From the NCBI RefSeq assembly GCF_002088975.1, contig NZ_NCST01000116.1:186001-250000 (forward strand): 64,000 nucleotides of DNA. The letters run 5' to 3'. The DNA is from Henriciella aquimarina. Lineage in GTDB: Bacteria > Pseudomonadota > Alphaproteobacteria > Caulobacterales > Hyphomonadaceae. The position numbers and the translations under genes are program-made. The notes under the pieces were generated by a model. It had not been told where the DNA came from, did not search any database, and worked only from the letters and a program-made list of their open reading frames with translations. Shown here piece after piece: positions 25,362 to 34,049 of the stretch (positions within the stretch are counted from its first letter, which is position 1; every line of letters begins with the position of its first letter).

Positions 25362-26141
25362 ATGCTCGAAGCCATAGCGGCCCTGTTTCATGCAACAAGT
25401 GTTGCTGACCTTCGTGACAAGACGGGCAGCATCTTCCGTTCGCTCGGTTTCCAGGCCAGCTATTACATCGCACCGCTGAGCGCCGAGCGCGGCCCGATGC
25501 GGCTGATGACCAATGCCGGCTTCCCCCTCGAATGGGAAACCGCCTATCGCGCCACCAACAATCTTTACGATCCGCTGCCCGACATCGCGCTCAGCGCGGC
25601 CGAGCCGATCCTGTGGGGACACCTGCCCGACAACACGCTGCTGCAGGAGGATGAGCGTCACTATCTTGAAACGCTCGAAGCCTGGAACATGCAGCAGGGC
25701 GTCGGCATCGTGACCTATGGCCCGCTCTCCCGGCTCGGCTTTGTCGGCGTCGGCCTGCCGGTCACGCCCGAAATCGGCGAGACGCCCGACATCGACCTGC
25801 TGCGGATCACCGCCCAGACCTCATTCCTGCGCTATTGCGAGCTGATTGCCGACGAAGTCGGCGAATTGCCGGAGCTCTCCAAGCGCGAGCTGGAAGTGCT
25901 GAACCGCATCGCGCAGGGCAAGAGCAAGACCGGGATCGCCCGCGAAATGCAGCTCTCCAAGGACACCGTCGACACCTATTTCCGGCGTATCTACGCCAAG
26001 CTCGACGTCTCCGACCGCGGCGCTGCCGTGGCCAAGGCGGTCGCCCGCGGGCTGATGATTACAGGGGAAGCCGGGATCTCGGCGGTCATGATGCGCCGCC
26101 ACCGCAAGGCGAGCCTGCCGCGCCCGGAGGACGGCGACTAG
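25362..26141 (+). CDS. LuxR family regulator with autoinducer-binding domain (solo)
   Basis: 259 residues from ATG 25362. The N-terminal domain (about 5-165) keeps the residues that shape an acyl-homoserine-lactone pocket: Trp and Tyr in [10 protein letters not shown], Asp-Pro in YDPLP, Trp in ILWG and Gly in GVGIVTYG. The C-terminal LuxR helix-turn-helix (about 180-235) reads [20 protein letters not shown]. No LuxI synthase is in the window, so it is a solo here. A lux-box-like site lies upstream. Its stop overlaps that of convergent purT. Confidence 0.87.
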   Translation: MLEAIAALFHATSVADLRDKTGSIFRSLGFQASYYIAPLSAERGPMRLMTNAGFPLEWETAYRATNNLYDPLPDIALSAAEPILWGHLPDNTLLQEDERHYLETLEAWNMQQGVGIVTYGPLSRLGFVGVGLPVTPEIGETPDIDLLRITAQTSFLRYCELIADEVGELPELSKRELEVLNRIAQGKSKTGIAREMQLSKDTVDTYFRRIYAKLDVSDRGAAVAKAVARGLMITGEAGISAVMMRRHRKASLPRPEDGD

Positions 26142-27322
26142 GCTTCGCGCACCGTCACCTTCGCAGCCGCCTGCCGGGCCCGCTCGCGCGCCTCTTCGAC
26201 ACTTGCCCCACGCGCCACGGCAACCCCCATGCGGCGGCGCTCATGGCTGACCGGCTTGCCGAACAGGCGCAGCTCGGTCTCCGGCACTGACAGCGCCTCG
26301 TCCAGCCCGTCGAAGACGACGCCCTCGGCCTCGATCCCGCCATAGATGACGGCGCTTGCGCCCGGGCTGGCCAGGGTGGCGTCCACCGGCAATCCCAGAA
26401 TGGCACGCGCATGCAGGGCAAACTCGCTCTGGCGCTGCGTGCCAAGCGTGACGAGGCCGGTATCGTGCGGGCGCGGGCTGACCTCGGAGAACCAGACATC
26501 GTCGCCCTTCACGAACATCTCGACGCCGAACAGGCCGAGCCCGCCCAGCGCGTCGGTCACCTTGCGCGCCATCGTCTGCGCCTTTTTCAGGGCGGCTTCG
26601 CTCATCGGCTGGGGCTGCCAGCTCTCGACATAGTCGCCATTCTCCTGACGGTGCCCGACCGGCTCGCAGAAAACCGTGCCATCCGCCGCGCGCACGGTCA
26701 GCAGCGTAATCTCGAAATCGAAGTCGACCTGGCCCTCGACAATCACCCGCATCTCGCGTTTGCGCCCGGCTTCCAGCGCATAGTCCCAGGCATGGTCGAT
26801 CTCGGCGGCCAGGCGGACATGCGACTGGCCCTTGCCCGACGATGACATGACCGGCTTCACGAAGACCGGATAGCCGATCCTGTCGGCGGCCTCGGCCAGT
26901 TCCTCGCCGGTCGAGGCGAAGGCATAGGGGCTGGTCGGCAGGCCAAGCTTCTCGGCGGCCAGCCGGCGGATGCCTTCCCGGTTCATGGTCAGCTGCGTTG
27001 CCCGAGCTGTCGGGATGACGGTGGCAATGGCCTCCATCTCGATCTGCGCCAGCTCGTCTGTCGCGATCGCCTCGATCTCGGGCACGATGAGGTGCGGGCG
27101 CTCCTGCTCGACAAGGGCGCGCAGGGCCTGCGCATCCGTCATGTCGATCACCGCACTGCGATGGGCGACCTGCATGGCCGGCGCGTTCGCATAGCGGTCG
27201 ACCGCGATCACTTCGGCGCCGAGCCGCATCAGCTCGATGACGACTTCCTTGCCGAGCTCGCCGGAGCCCAGGAACATGATGCGCGTCGCCGAGGGCGACA
27301 GGGGGGTGCCGATGGAGACCAT
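26138..27322 (-). CDS. purT: Formate-dependent phosphoribosylglycinamide formyltransferase
   Basis: 394 residues, ATP-grasp enzyme. The N-terminal dinucleotide-like part reads [20 protein letters not shown], the ATP-grasp core has [16 protein letters not shown], and the metal site lies in [13 protein letters not shown]. It formylates GAR with formate and ATP in purine synthesis. The frame extends upstream, but the extension is the ABA4-like gene read out of frame; ATG 27322 gives the true N-terminus. It sits one base after the ABA4-like stop codon. Confidence 0.95.
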   Translation of the reverse strand: MVSIGTPLSPSATRIMFLGSGELGKEVVIELMRLGAEVIAVDRYANAPAMQVAHRSAVIDMTDAQALRALVEQERPHLIVPEIEAIATDELAQIEMEAIATVIPTARATQLTMNREGIRRLAAEKLGLPTSPYAFASTGEELAEAADRIGYPVFVKPVMSSSGKGQSHVRLAAEIDHAWDYALEAGRKREMRVIVEGQVDFDFEITLLTVRAADGTVFCEPVGHRQENGDYVESWQPQPMSEAALKKAQTMARKVTDALGGLGLFGVEMFVKGDDVWFSEVSPRPHDTGLVTLGTQRQSEFALHARAILGLPVDATLASPGASAVIYGGIEAEGVVFDGLDEALSVPETELRLFGKPVSHERRRMGVAVARGASVEEARERARQAAAKVTVREA

Positions 27323-27323
27323 G

Positions 27324-27785
27324 TCAGCGCTCCGCTGTTTCCGTTTCGAACAGGCTGATTCCGTGCCCCCGGCTGATCCGCACGAGCATGTAGGCCAGCA
27401 GGCCGAGCGGCCCGAAGATGAAGGTCGCGATGAGACAGGGCGCGACCGCCAGGTGCGGCAGGCCACGGCGCTGGGCATCGCGGCCGATCCAGGCGCCGAC
27501 AAACAGGTCGAAGACAAGGTAATGCGTCCAGCCGATGATGACGCCGTTCGGGTGGTCGAACAGGGCCGAGACACCGGCCACCGAAGACATTCCGCTGCCC
27601 TCGGCCGATACGCCGAAGAAGAGCGACGCGATCAGGCCGATGGAATAGACCGATCCGAGAACAAGCGGGTAGAGGCCGGAATGGACGACGATTTCCGTCG
27701 TGCGCCAGCCCGGCGCGAGGATGAGCAACAGCCAGGCCGGGACCACGACCGCGTTGATCAGCATGAACAGCATGGTCCAGTCCAT
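27324..27785 (-). CDS. ABA4-like family membrane protein (DUF4281)
   Basis: 153 residues with about four membrane helices. The blocks [20 protein letters not shown] and [17 protein letters not shown] are the DUF4281/ABA4 signature. Plant ABA4 is needed for neoxanthin formation; the bacterial role is unknown. It immediately precedes purT (one-base gap) and follows tkt by 84 bases containing a strong hairpin. Confidence 0.82.
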   Translation of the reverse strand: MDWTMLFMLINAVVVPAWLLLILAPGWRTTEIVVHSGLYPLVLGSVYSIGLIASLFFGVSAEGSGMSSVAGVSALFDHPNGVIIGWTHYLVFDLFVGAWIGRDAQRRGLPHLAVAPCLIATFIFGPLGLLAYMLVRISRGHGISLFETETAER

Positions 27786-27832
27786 CGCGGCCCTCCCCGG
27801 CGCTTCTTCTCTGCCAAGCCTTATACGTGCGC

Positions 27833-27858
27833 GCCGGACGCCGCAACGGGCGTCCGGC
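27833..27858 (-). terminator. Hairpin downstream of tkt
   Basis: GCCGGACGCC (27833-27842) pairs exactly with GGCGTCCGGC (27849-27858). No T-run follows on the minus strand, so it may be a weak terminator or an RNA-processing or stability element between tkt and the ABA4-like gene. Confidence 0.5.
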
Positions 27859-27869
27859 CACGCCAAAGG

Positions 27870-29837
27870 CTAGAGCAGGGCTTCCGCCGCCTCGACCACC
27901 GCGTCCGGCGTAATGCCGAAGCGCTTGTAGAGGTCCTGGTAAGGCGCGCTGGCCCCGAAGCTGTCCATGCCGACAAAGCCGCCCCCATGGCCGATCCAGC
28001 GGTCCCAGCCGAAGCGCACACCGGCCTCGACGGCGACCTTGGGCAGGTCTCCGCCCAGCGTGCGGCTCTGATAGGCGGCGTCCTGGGCCTCGAAGAGCTC
28101 CATGCACGGCATCGAGACGACTCGCGCACCGATGCCCTTCTCTTCCAGCGCGGCCTGCGCGGCCACGGCGATCTCGACTTCCGAACCGGTGGCGACGAGG
28201 ACGACCTTCTCCTCGGCCTTGGCCGGCGACAGGACATAGCCCCCGCGCATCGACAGGTTGTCGTCGACATGCTCTGTGCGCACCGATTTCACCTTTTGCC
28301 GCGTCAGCGCGATGGTGGACGGGCCGGTGGCGTTCTTCAGCGCCAGTTCCCAGCATTCGGCGGTTTCGACACCGTCGGCCGGGCGGAAGACCATCATGTT
28401 CGGCATCGCGCGCAGGCTGGCGACATGCTCGACCGGCTGGTGGGTCGGGCCATCTTCGCCAAGGCCGATGGAATCATGGGTCATCACATGCACGACATGG
28501 GTGCCCATGAGCGCGCCCAGGCGGATCGCGGCGCGCGAATAGTCGGCGAAGACGAGGAAGGTGCCGGAATAAGGGATGATGCCCTTGTGTAGCGCCATGC
28601 CGTTCATCGCCGCGGCCATGCCATGCTCGCGCACGCCGTAATGGATATAGCGCCCGGCCCAGTTGTCCGGTGTCAGCGGCTCGGTCGAGGTGGTCTTGGT
28701 GTTGTTGGACCCCGAGAGGTCGGCCGACCCGCCGACCATTTCCGGGATGGCCTTGGTCAGCTCTTCCAGGACAGCGCCGGACCATTTGCGCGTCGCATCG
28801 TCCTTGCCGCCTTCGACAACGGCTTTTTTGTGAGCGCGCACGACCGCCTCGACATCGCCGAGGGCGCCGGCGAGCGCCTGTTCGAAAGCCGCCTTGTCCT
28901 TCGAGCCCTCAAGGCGCGAGGCCCATTCTTCATGCAGGTGCTGGGCATGGGCGCCTTCGCGCTGCCAGGCATGTTCGATGGCTTCCGGAATCTCGAAGGG
29001 CGGATGGTCCCAGCCGATATTCTTGCGGATGCCGGCGATTTCCTCTTCGCCGTAAGGGCCGCCATGCGCCTTGCCGGTGCCGGCAATCGTCGGCGCGCCA
29101 TAGCCGATGATCGTCTTGCAGGCGACCATGGCGGGCTTGTCCTGCTTCTGCGCCCATTCGAGCGCTTCATAGATCTCTTCGGTGTTATGCCCGTCGATCT
29201 TCTTCGTCGCCCAGCCAGCGGCCTCGAAGCGCTTGCACTGGTCGGTGGAGTCCGACAGCTCGGTCGAGCCGTCGATGGTGACGGTGTTGTCGTCGAACAG
29301 CACGATCAGCTTGTTGAGATTGAGGTGCCCGGCCAGCGTGATCGCTTCCTGGCTGATGCCTTCCATGAGGCAGCCATCGCCGGCGACGACCCAGGTCTTG
29401 TGGTCGACCAGCTCATCGCCGAAGCGGGCATTCAGGTGACGCTCGGCAATCGCCATGCCCACCGCCGTCGCCAGGCCCTGGCCGAGCGGCCCGGTTGTGG
29501 TCTCAACGCCCTGTGTGACGAAATTCTCCGGATGGCCCGGCGTCTTCGAGCCAAGCTGGCGGAAATTGCGGATATCGTCGCGGCTGACGCTGTCATAACC
29601 GGTCAGGTGCAGCAGCGAATAAATCAGCATCGAGCCGTGGCCGGCCGACAGGACAAAGCGGTCGCGGTCCGGCCATGCCGGGTCGCGCGGGTCGTGTTTC
29701 AGATAGTGCGTCCACAGGATCGTGGCGACATCCGCCATGCCCAGCGGCAGGCCGACATGGCCCGATTTTGCCTGCTCGACTGCATCCATCGAAAGCGCAC
29801 GAATGGCATTCGCCATGTCCTTGTGTTCAACTGACAT
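27870..29837 (-). CDS. tkt: Transketolase
   Basis: 655 residues. The thiamine diphosphate domain has LSAGHGSMLIYSLLHLTGYD and GDGCLMEGISQEA; the pyrimidine domain has ENDP-type features in VRTEHVDDNLSMRGGYVLSP and GLGEDGPTHQPVEH. It moves two-carbon units between sugar phosphates in the pentose phosphate pathway. It lies upstream of gap-pgk-fba in the same orientation, with three unrelated genes between, resembling the tkt-gap-pgk-fba order of many alphaproteobacteria. Confidence 0.96.
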   Translation of the reverse strand: MSVEHKDMANAIRALSMDAVEQAKSGHVGLPLGMADVATILWTHYLKHDPRDPAWPDRDRFVLSAGHGSMLIYSLLHLTGYDSVSRDDIRNFRQLGSKTPGHPENFVTQGVETTTGPLGQGLATAVGMAIAERHLNARFGDELVDHKTWVVAGDGCLMEGISQEAITLAGHLNLNKLIVLFDDNTVTIDGSTELSDSTDQCKRFEAAGWATKKIDGHNTEEIYEALEWAQKQDKPAMVACKTIIGYGAPTIAGTGKAHGGPYGEEEIAGIRKNIGWDHPPFEIPEAIEHAWQREGAHAQHLHEEWASRLEGSKDKAAFEQALAGALGDVEAVVRAHKKAVVEGGKDDATRKWSGAVLEELTKAIPEMVGGSADLSGSNNTKTTSTEPLTPDNWAGRYIHYGVREHGMAAAMNGMALHKGIIPYSGTFLVFADYSRAAIRLGALMGTHVVHVMTHDSIGLGEDGPTHQPVEHVASLRAMPNMMVFRPADGVETAECWELALKNATGPSTIALTRQKVKSVRTEHVDDNLSMRGGYVLSPAKAEEKVVLVATGSEVEIAVAAQAALEEKGIGARVVSMPCMELFEAQDAAYQSRTLGGDLPKVAVEAGVRFGWDRWIGHGGGFVGMDSFGASAPYQDLYKRFGITPDAVVEAAEALL

Positions 29838-29933
29838 GATCTACCCCTCTATGTTTGCTTCGCTTTGGACGGGGCGGGGCTTAGCTGTCAACCTGCTTGG
29901 CGATGTGGCCTGCATCCTGCTATCGGAAATGTG

Positions 29934-30209
29934 ATGGATAAAGTGACTTCAGCGGCAGACCGGCTCGACAAGGCGCTCTCGCGTCTGGAAGGGTCCCTGG
30001 ACAGCCTGTTCGAACGAGCAGGTGACCCCGGCGTCGTGCGACGGGAAATGGCAGCCATGGTGGCCGACCGGGCCCGGCTGGCCGATGAACTCGATGCCTC
30101 GCTGGCCCGCGAACGCCAGCTGCAGGCGCTGGCCGATGAAGCCTCCGAAGCGCTGGGCGCGGCCATCGAGGAAGTGCGCGCAGCTCTCAACCGGCAGGGA
30201 ACGAGCTAA
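29934..30209 (+). CDS. DUF4164 family coiled-coil protein
   Basis: 91 residues, almost wholly helical with heptad-like spacing (LDKALSRLEGSLDSLFERAG and VADRARLADELDASLARER), matching DUF4164, usually found just upstream of zapA. It probably works with ZapA in division; this is inferred from position. A GTG at 29931 is an alternative start. The stop and the zapA start share a base (TAATG). Confidence 0.7.
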   Translation: MDKVTSAADRLDKALSRLEGSLDSLFERAGDPGVVRREMAAMVADRARLADELDASLARERQLQALADEASEALGAAIEEVRAALNRQGTS

Positions 30210-30514
30210 TGGCCAAGGCTGACATCACCATTCGCGGACGGGAATATTCGGTTGCCTGCGCCCCCGGACAGGAAGCCCGCCTGAAGGAGCTTTCGCGCGG
30301 GCTCGACAAGCGCGTGCGCCAGATTGCCGATGCGGTCGGCGATATCGGCGAGGCCCGACTGTTGCTGGTGGCTGCGCTCGCCCTGCTGGACGAGCTGGAT
30401 GCGGCCCATCGCGGCACACCGGCTGACCTCTCGCAGCAGAAGGCCGCCTCGGCCCTGTCGGATGCCGCCGCCCGCATCGAGGCGCTGGCCGAACGCATCG
30501 AGGCCGGCCAGTGA
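30209..30514 (+). CDS. zapA: Cell division protein ZapA
   Basis: 101 residues. The N-terminal globular part reads DITIRGREYSVACAPGQEA, followed by DKRVRQIADAVGDIGEARLL and a long C-terminal helix (about 60-100). ZapA binds and bundles FtsZ at midcell. It is translationally coupled to the DUF4164 gene upstream and the glycosyltransferase downstream. Confidence 0.88.
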   Translation: MAKADITIRGREYSVACAPGQEARLKELSRGLDKRVRQIADAVGDIGEARLLLVAALALLDELDAAHRGTPADLSQQKAASALSDAAARIEALAERIEAGQ

Positions 30515-31308
30515 CCGCCACCCCGACTGCGACGGCCCAAAGAGACCTGAGCGTCCTCATCCCCTTCTATAACGAGGCCGGCAACGTCCACCCGCTTCTG
30601 GACGAGATCCACGCCGCGCTCGACGGGCTCGATTACGAGATCGTCTGCGTCAATGACTGCTCGGGCGATTCGACCGGCGCCGAACTCGCCGAGGCCCGGG
30701 CGGCCCATCCCGACCGGGTGATTGTGCGTACGCATGTGAAACGCGCCGGCAAGTCCGCCGCGCTGATGACCGGTCTGCGCGCGGTCAATGGCCGCTGGAC
30801 GCAACTGCTCGACGGCGATGGCCAGAACGACATTGCCGATACGAGACGCCTCTGGGACGAGATTGTCTCAAAACGGGACACTGGCGCGCTCGGCCTGATC
30901 GCGGGCAAGCGCAAGAGCCGGAACGATTCGGGCTTCAAATGGCTACAATCGCGCGTCGCCAACGGCATCCGCCGCTTCATGCTGCGCGATGATGCGACCG
31001 ACACAGGCTGCGGCTGGAAGCTGATGCGCACCGACGCCTTCCGGGAACTCCCCTATTTCGCCTCCATGCACCGCTTCCTGCCCGCCCTGTTCAAGCGCGC
31101 GGGATGGGAAGTACGCGAAGAGCCGGTCAATGACCGCCGCCGCTGGCACGGCCAGTCCAAATACGGCTTTCTCGGCCGTCTCGGCGCAGGCATCGCGGAC
31201 CTGTTCGGGGTGTTCTGGCTGGTCCGGCGCGGTTCGCCGGGTATTGCCGCGGAATGGGACGATCCCCGCGCCCGGGCTCAGGAGAGCGAGGCGAAGAAGT
31301 CTTCGTAA
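30511..31308 (+). CDS. Glycosyltransferase family 2, polyprenyl-phosphate sugar transferase type
   Basis: 265 residues from GTG 30511, which overlaps the zapA stop (GTGA). GT-A fold: LSVLIPFYNEAGNVHPLLDE, GKSAALMTGLRAVNG and the metal motif LLDGDGQND (DxD type). The pattern is closest to dolichol/undecaprenyl-phosphate mannosyltransferases. It lacks obvious C-terminal membrane helices. It likely loads a sugar onto a lipid carrier for envelope glycans. Its 3' end overlaps the deaminase gene by 31 bases. Confidence 0.85.
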   Translation: MTATPTATAQRDLSVLIPFYNEAGNVHPLLDEIHAALDGLDYEIVCVNDCSGDSTGAELAEARAAHPDRVIVRTHVKRAGKSAALMTGLRAVNGRWTQLLDGDGQNDIADTRRLWDEIVSKRDTGALGLIAGKRKSRNDSGFKWLQSRVANGIRRFMLRDDATDTGCGWKLMRTDAFRELPYFASMHRFLPALFKRAGWEVREEPVNDRRRWHGQSKYGFLGRLGAGIADLFGVFWLVRRGSPGIAAEWDDPRARAQESEAKKSS

Positions 31309-31721
31309 AGCGGCGCGGCCTCGGCCTCGAGCAGGCCGGCGACCACATCGATCCCGGCGGCCTCGATGGCAGCCTTGCCGCCTGCGCCGTTCGGATGCTG
31401 GTCCATCACCGAAATGACCACCTGCGTCACCCCCGCCTCGACCAGGCGCTGCGAGCAGGCCGCCCCGCCATTCGAGCGCTCCCGGCAGGGTTCCAGCGTG
31501 ACATAGGCAACAGCGCCCTTGGCGAGCGCGCCATTCAGCGGGCTGAGCGCCATTTCCTCGGCATGCGGCCGGCCGCCATCGGCGGTGGCGCCTTCGGAAA
31601 TGCGCTTGCCATCCGGGCCGACAATCACACAGCCGACGGACGGGTTCTCGCCAGTGCGGCCATGCTGGGCGCGGGCCAGTTCGATGGCGCGGCGCATATG
31701 GGTCTCATGCTCTGTATTCAT
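31278..31721 (-). CDS. RibD-type deaminase domain protein (no reductase domain)
   Basis: 147 residues of the cytidine-deaminase fold. It has the zinc site HAEEMALS and LEPCRERSNGGAACSQRL, closest to the N-terminal deaminase half of RibD, which deaminates a riboflavin precursor. The C-terminal reductase half is absent: the protein ends after the deaminase fold, and the antisense glycosyltransferase occupies the DNA beyond. It is translationally coupled (ATGA) to purU. The true substrate may be a different pyrimidine. Confidence 0.8.
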   Translation of the reverse strand: MNTEHETHMRRAIELARAQHGRTGENPSVGCVIVGPDGKRISEGATADGGRPHAEEMALSPLNGALAKGAVAYVTLEPCRERSNGGAACSQRLVEAGVTQVVISVMDQHPNGAGGKAAIEAAGIDVVAGLLEAEAAPLYEDFFASLS

Positions 31722-32572
31722 TCGAACACCACCGTTCGGATCCCGTTGAGAAAGACGCGGCCTTCTGCATGTGCCGTAACTGCGCGGGAAAGCACACGCG
31801 CCTCTATGTCGCGCCCGATCTCGGCCATACGCTGCGGGCCCATGCGGTGATCCACCGGAGACACGTCCTGGGCAATGATCGGACCTTCATCGAGGTCGGC
31901 GGTGACATAGTGCGCCGACGCGCCGATCAGCTTCACCCCGCGCTTGTGCGCCTGATGATAGGGCCGCGCGCCCTTGAAGCTCGGCAGGAAGGAGTGGTGG
32001 ATATTGATACAGCGGCCCTCCAGCTCCCGGCACAGCCCATCTGACAGGACCTGCATGTAGCGCGCAAGAATGACGAAGTCACTTTCCGTTGAGGCGATAA
32101 GCTGGCGCAGCCGGTCTTCGGCCTCCAGCTTGGTCTCCGCGGTGACCGGCACATAATGAAAGGGCAGGCTGTGACGGTCGGCCAGCCAGCGGCCATCCTC
32201 ATGATTGGAGACGATCGCGGTAATGTCCGCGCCGAGCTGCCCGCGCCGGTGCCGGTAAAGCAGGTCGTTCAGGCAGTGATCGCCCTTCGACACCATGACG
32301 AGCGCGCGCGGCATGTCCTGCTTGCGGCGCAGCGACCAGGTCATGCCATGCTTCTCGGCCAGCGCCCGGAAGCCTGCCTCGAAGGTCTCGCGGCTGAAGC
32401 CTTCCGGTGTCTCGAAATCGACCCAGACGAAGAAACGCTGCGTGTCGACGTCGCCGAAATCCTGGCTCTCGATGACATTCAGGCCGGCCCGGGCCAGGAA
32501 GCCCGTGACATCGGCCAGAATGCCAATGGCATCGGGCGCTGCGGCCCGCAGGATATAGCGCCCGTTCGGCAT
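31718..32572 (-). CDS. purU: Formyltetrahydrofolate deformylase
   Basis: 284 residues. An N-terminal ACT domain (about 1-85, ILADVTGFLARAGLNVIES) is fused to a formyltransferase-type domain with INIHHSFLPSFKGARPYHQA and DLDEGPIIAQDV, which hold the catalytic Asn, His and Asp. It hydrolyses 10-formyl-THF to formate and THF. The formate feeds PurT, encoded 4.4 kb away. It starts nine bases after gpmA. Confidence 0.94.
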   Translation of the reverse strand: MPNGRYILRAAAPDAIGILADVTGFLARAGLNVIESQDFGDVDTQRFFVWVDFETPEGFSRETFEAGFRALAEKHGMTWSLRRKQDMPRALVMVSKGDHCLNDLLYRHRRGQLGADITAIVSNHEDGRWLADRHSLPFHYVPVTAETKLEAEDRLRQLIASTESDFVILARYMQVLSDGLCRELEGRCINIHHSFLPSFKGARPYHQAHKRGVKLIGASAHYVTADLDEGPIIAQDVSPVDHRMGPQRMAEIGRDIEARVLSRAVTAHAEGRVFLNGIRTVVFE

Positions 32573-32581
32573 CGCCTCGCG

Positions 32582-33298
32582 TCAGCCCGGGATGGCGGGA
32601 AGATCTGTCGCGCGCGAGCCGTCGAGATAGCGCGCCGAAACCGGGCGCAGCTCTGCATTCAGCTCGATCAGCAGCGGATTGCCGGTCGGGATCTCGACGC
32701 CGGTGATCTTGTCGTCCGGCACATCGAAGAGGTGCTTCACCAGCGCGCGCAGCGAATTGCCATGCGCGCCGATCACCGTATCGGTGCCGCCTTTCAGCAC
32801 CGGTGCGATCGACTCGTGCCAGAAGGGCAGGACGCGCTCGAGGGTCAGCTTCAGGCTTTCGGTCTGCGGGACGTCGATGCCGTCATAGCGCGGGTCTTTC
32901 GACAAATCGAATTCGCTGCCCGGCTCGAGCGGCGGCGGCGGCGTGTCATAGGAGCGGCGCCAGATATGGACCTGGTCCTTGCCGTGCTTTTCGGCGGTCT
33001 CTTTCTTGTCGAGACCGGTCAGCCCGCCATAGTGGCGTTCGTTCAGCCGCCAGTGCTTCTCGACCGGGATCCAGACACGGTCGAGTTCGCGCAGGACAGA
33101 CCACAGCGTACGGATGGCGCGAGTCTGGACACTGGAGAAAGCCTGGCGCGGATCGAAGCTCTCATCACGCAACAGCTCCCCGGCATGCTTGGCCTCGGCT
33201 TCGCCATTCGCGGTGAGATCGGCGTCCCACCAGCCGGTGAAGCGGTTTTCAAGGTTCCATTGGCTCTGGCCATGGCGGATCAGGGCAAGCGTTGGCAT
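32582..33298 (-). CDS. gpmA: 2,3-bisphosphoglycerate-dependent phosphoglycerate mutase
   Basis: 238 residues. The catalytic motif is LIRHGQSQWNLENRFTGWWD (His phosphorylated), with the second His in GAHGNSLRALVKHL. It interconverts 3- and 2-phosphoglycerate in glycolysis. AGGATA precedes the ATG. It heads a gpmA-purU-deaminase transcript. A perfect 12-bp palindrome lies 44 bases upstream. Confidence 0.96.
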   Translation of the reverse strand: MPTLALIRHGQSQWNLENRFTGWWDADLTANGEAEAKHAGELLRDESFDPRQAFSSVQTRAIRTLWSVLRELDRVWIPVEKHWRLNERHYGGLTGLDKKETAEKHGKDQVHIWRRSYDTPPPPLEPGSEFDLSKDPRYDGIDVPQTESLKLTLERVLPFWHESIAPVLKGGTDTVIGAHGNSLRALVKHLFDVPDDKITGVEIPTGNPLLIELNAELRPVSARYLDGSRATDLPAIPG

Positions 33299-33341
33299 GG
33301 GGTATCCTGTGTCAAAAGCTGCAAGTGGCTCGGCCTTTAGA

Positions 33342-33353
33342 GCATGATCATGC
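33342..33353. promoter_or_regulatory. 12-bp palindrome upstream of gpmA
   Basis: GCATGATCATGC is perfectly self-complementary and lies 44 bases before the gpmA start, inside the probable promoter region. The binding factor is unknown. Confidence 0.3.
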
Positions 33354-33452
33354 CAAATCCAAGCGAGGCGCCGCGATGCGCAGCAAGAAACGTGCGCCTT
33401 GGAGCCCTCTGGCGCATCGCACAGCGCTTTTGCCTACCCCGTCGGCCGGAGA

Positions 33453-33953
33453 TCAGGCTGCGCTCGCCTCGACAAGCTGGCGGTACAGGCTCTCATGCGC
33501 CCCCGAGGATCCGTCAGCCGATCCCGACAATCCTGCCGCACTGTCATGCCGGGTCAGGAAATCGAGAAGATGCTCCATCGTTTCCGTCGGGTCGCCAGAC
33601 CGCCGGGACATATCGATGCTCGTCTGGACCGACTGGATCAGGTCCACCGGCTTGTGGGGATTGAAATCGCCGCCGAAGGTCTCGCTCAGATGGGCCTGGA
33701 ACTCTGCGCCCCGCGTCTGGAGCATCATCAGATCCTTGGTGACGGGATAGTCGGCCTTCACCAGGTCGTCGGCCAGCTGGTCAATCTCGGCCGGCGTGAT
33801 GTTATGGAGGTCATACTTGCCCATCACCTGCGCATATGCGGCGTCTGAAGGCGGCTTTGTCTCGTCACCGTTCGCGGCCTTTGCGGCCTCGGCGCCCGGC
33901 TTTGTGTGTGGGGAAATCAAGCTGCTGAGGCCTGAATAGGCGGAGATGGACAT
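33453..33953 (-). CDS. Hypothetical protein, soluble
   Basis: 166 residues, not recognised. Residues 1-40 are polar and probably unordered. A helical core follows (about 40-115: YDLHNITPAEIDQLADDLVK and LMMLQTRGAEFQAHLSETFG), then a Ser/Gly/Ala-rich tail. There is no signal peptide, membrane helix or Cys. A perfect AGGAGG five bases before ATG 33953 supports expression. It stands alone between gpmA and the AGE epimerase. Confidence 0.65.
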   Translation of the reverse strand: MSISAYSGLSSLISPHTKPGAEAAKAANGDETKPPSDAAYAQVMGKYDLHNITPAEIDQLADDLVKADYPVTKDLMMLQTRGAEFQAHLSETFGGDFNPHKPVDLIQSVQTSIDMSRRSGDPTETMEHLLDFLTRHDSAAGLSGSADGSSGAHESLYRQLVEASAA

Positions 33954-34049
33954 GCAAGCCTCCTGGCTTTGGTTAACTCACCGCCAGAGTGGCCATCGGT
34001 CCTTAAGAAATCGTAGCGAAATATACGGTTTGCGGCCGACGCCCCGCCG

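Noticed and set aside
27323-27574. N-terminal extension of purT
   Set aside because: The extension is the ABA4-like gene read in another frame; ATG 27322 gives the standard PurT N-terminus.
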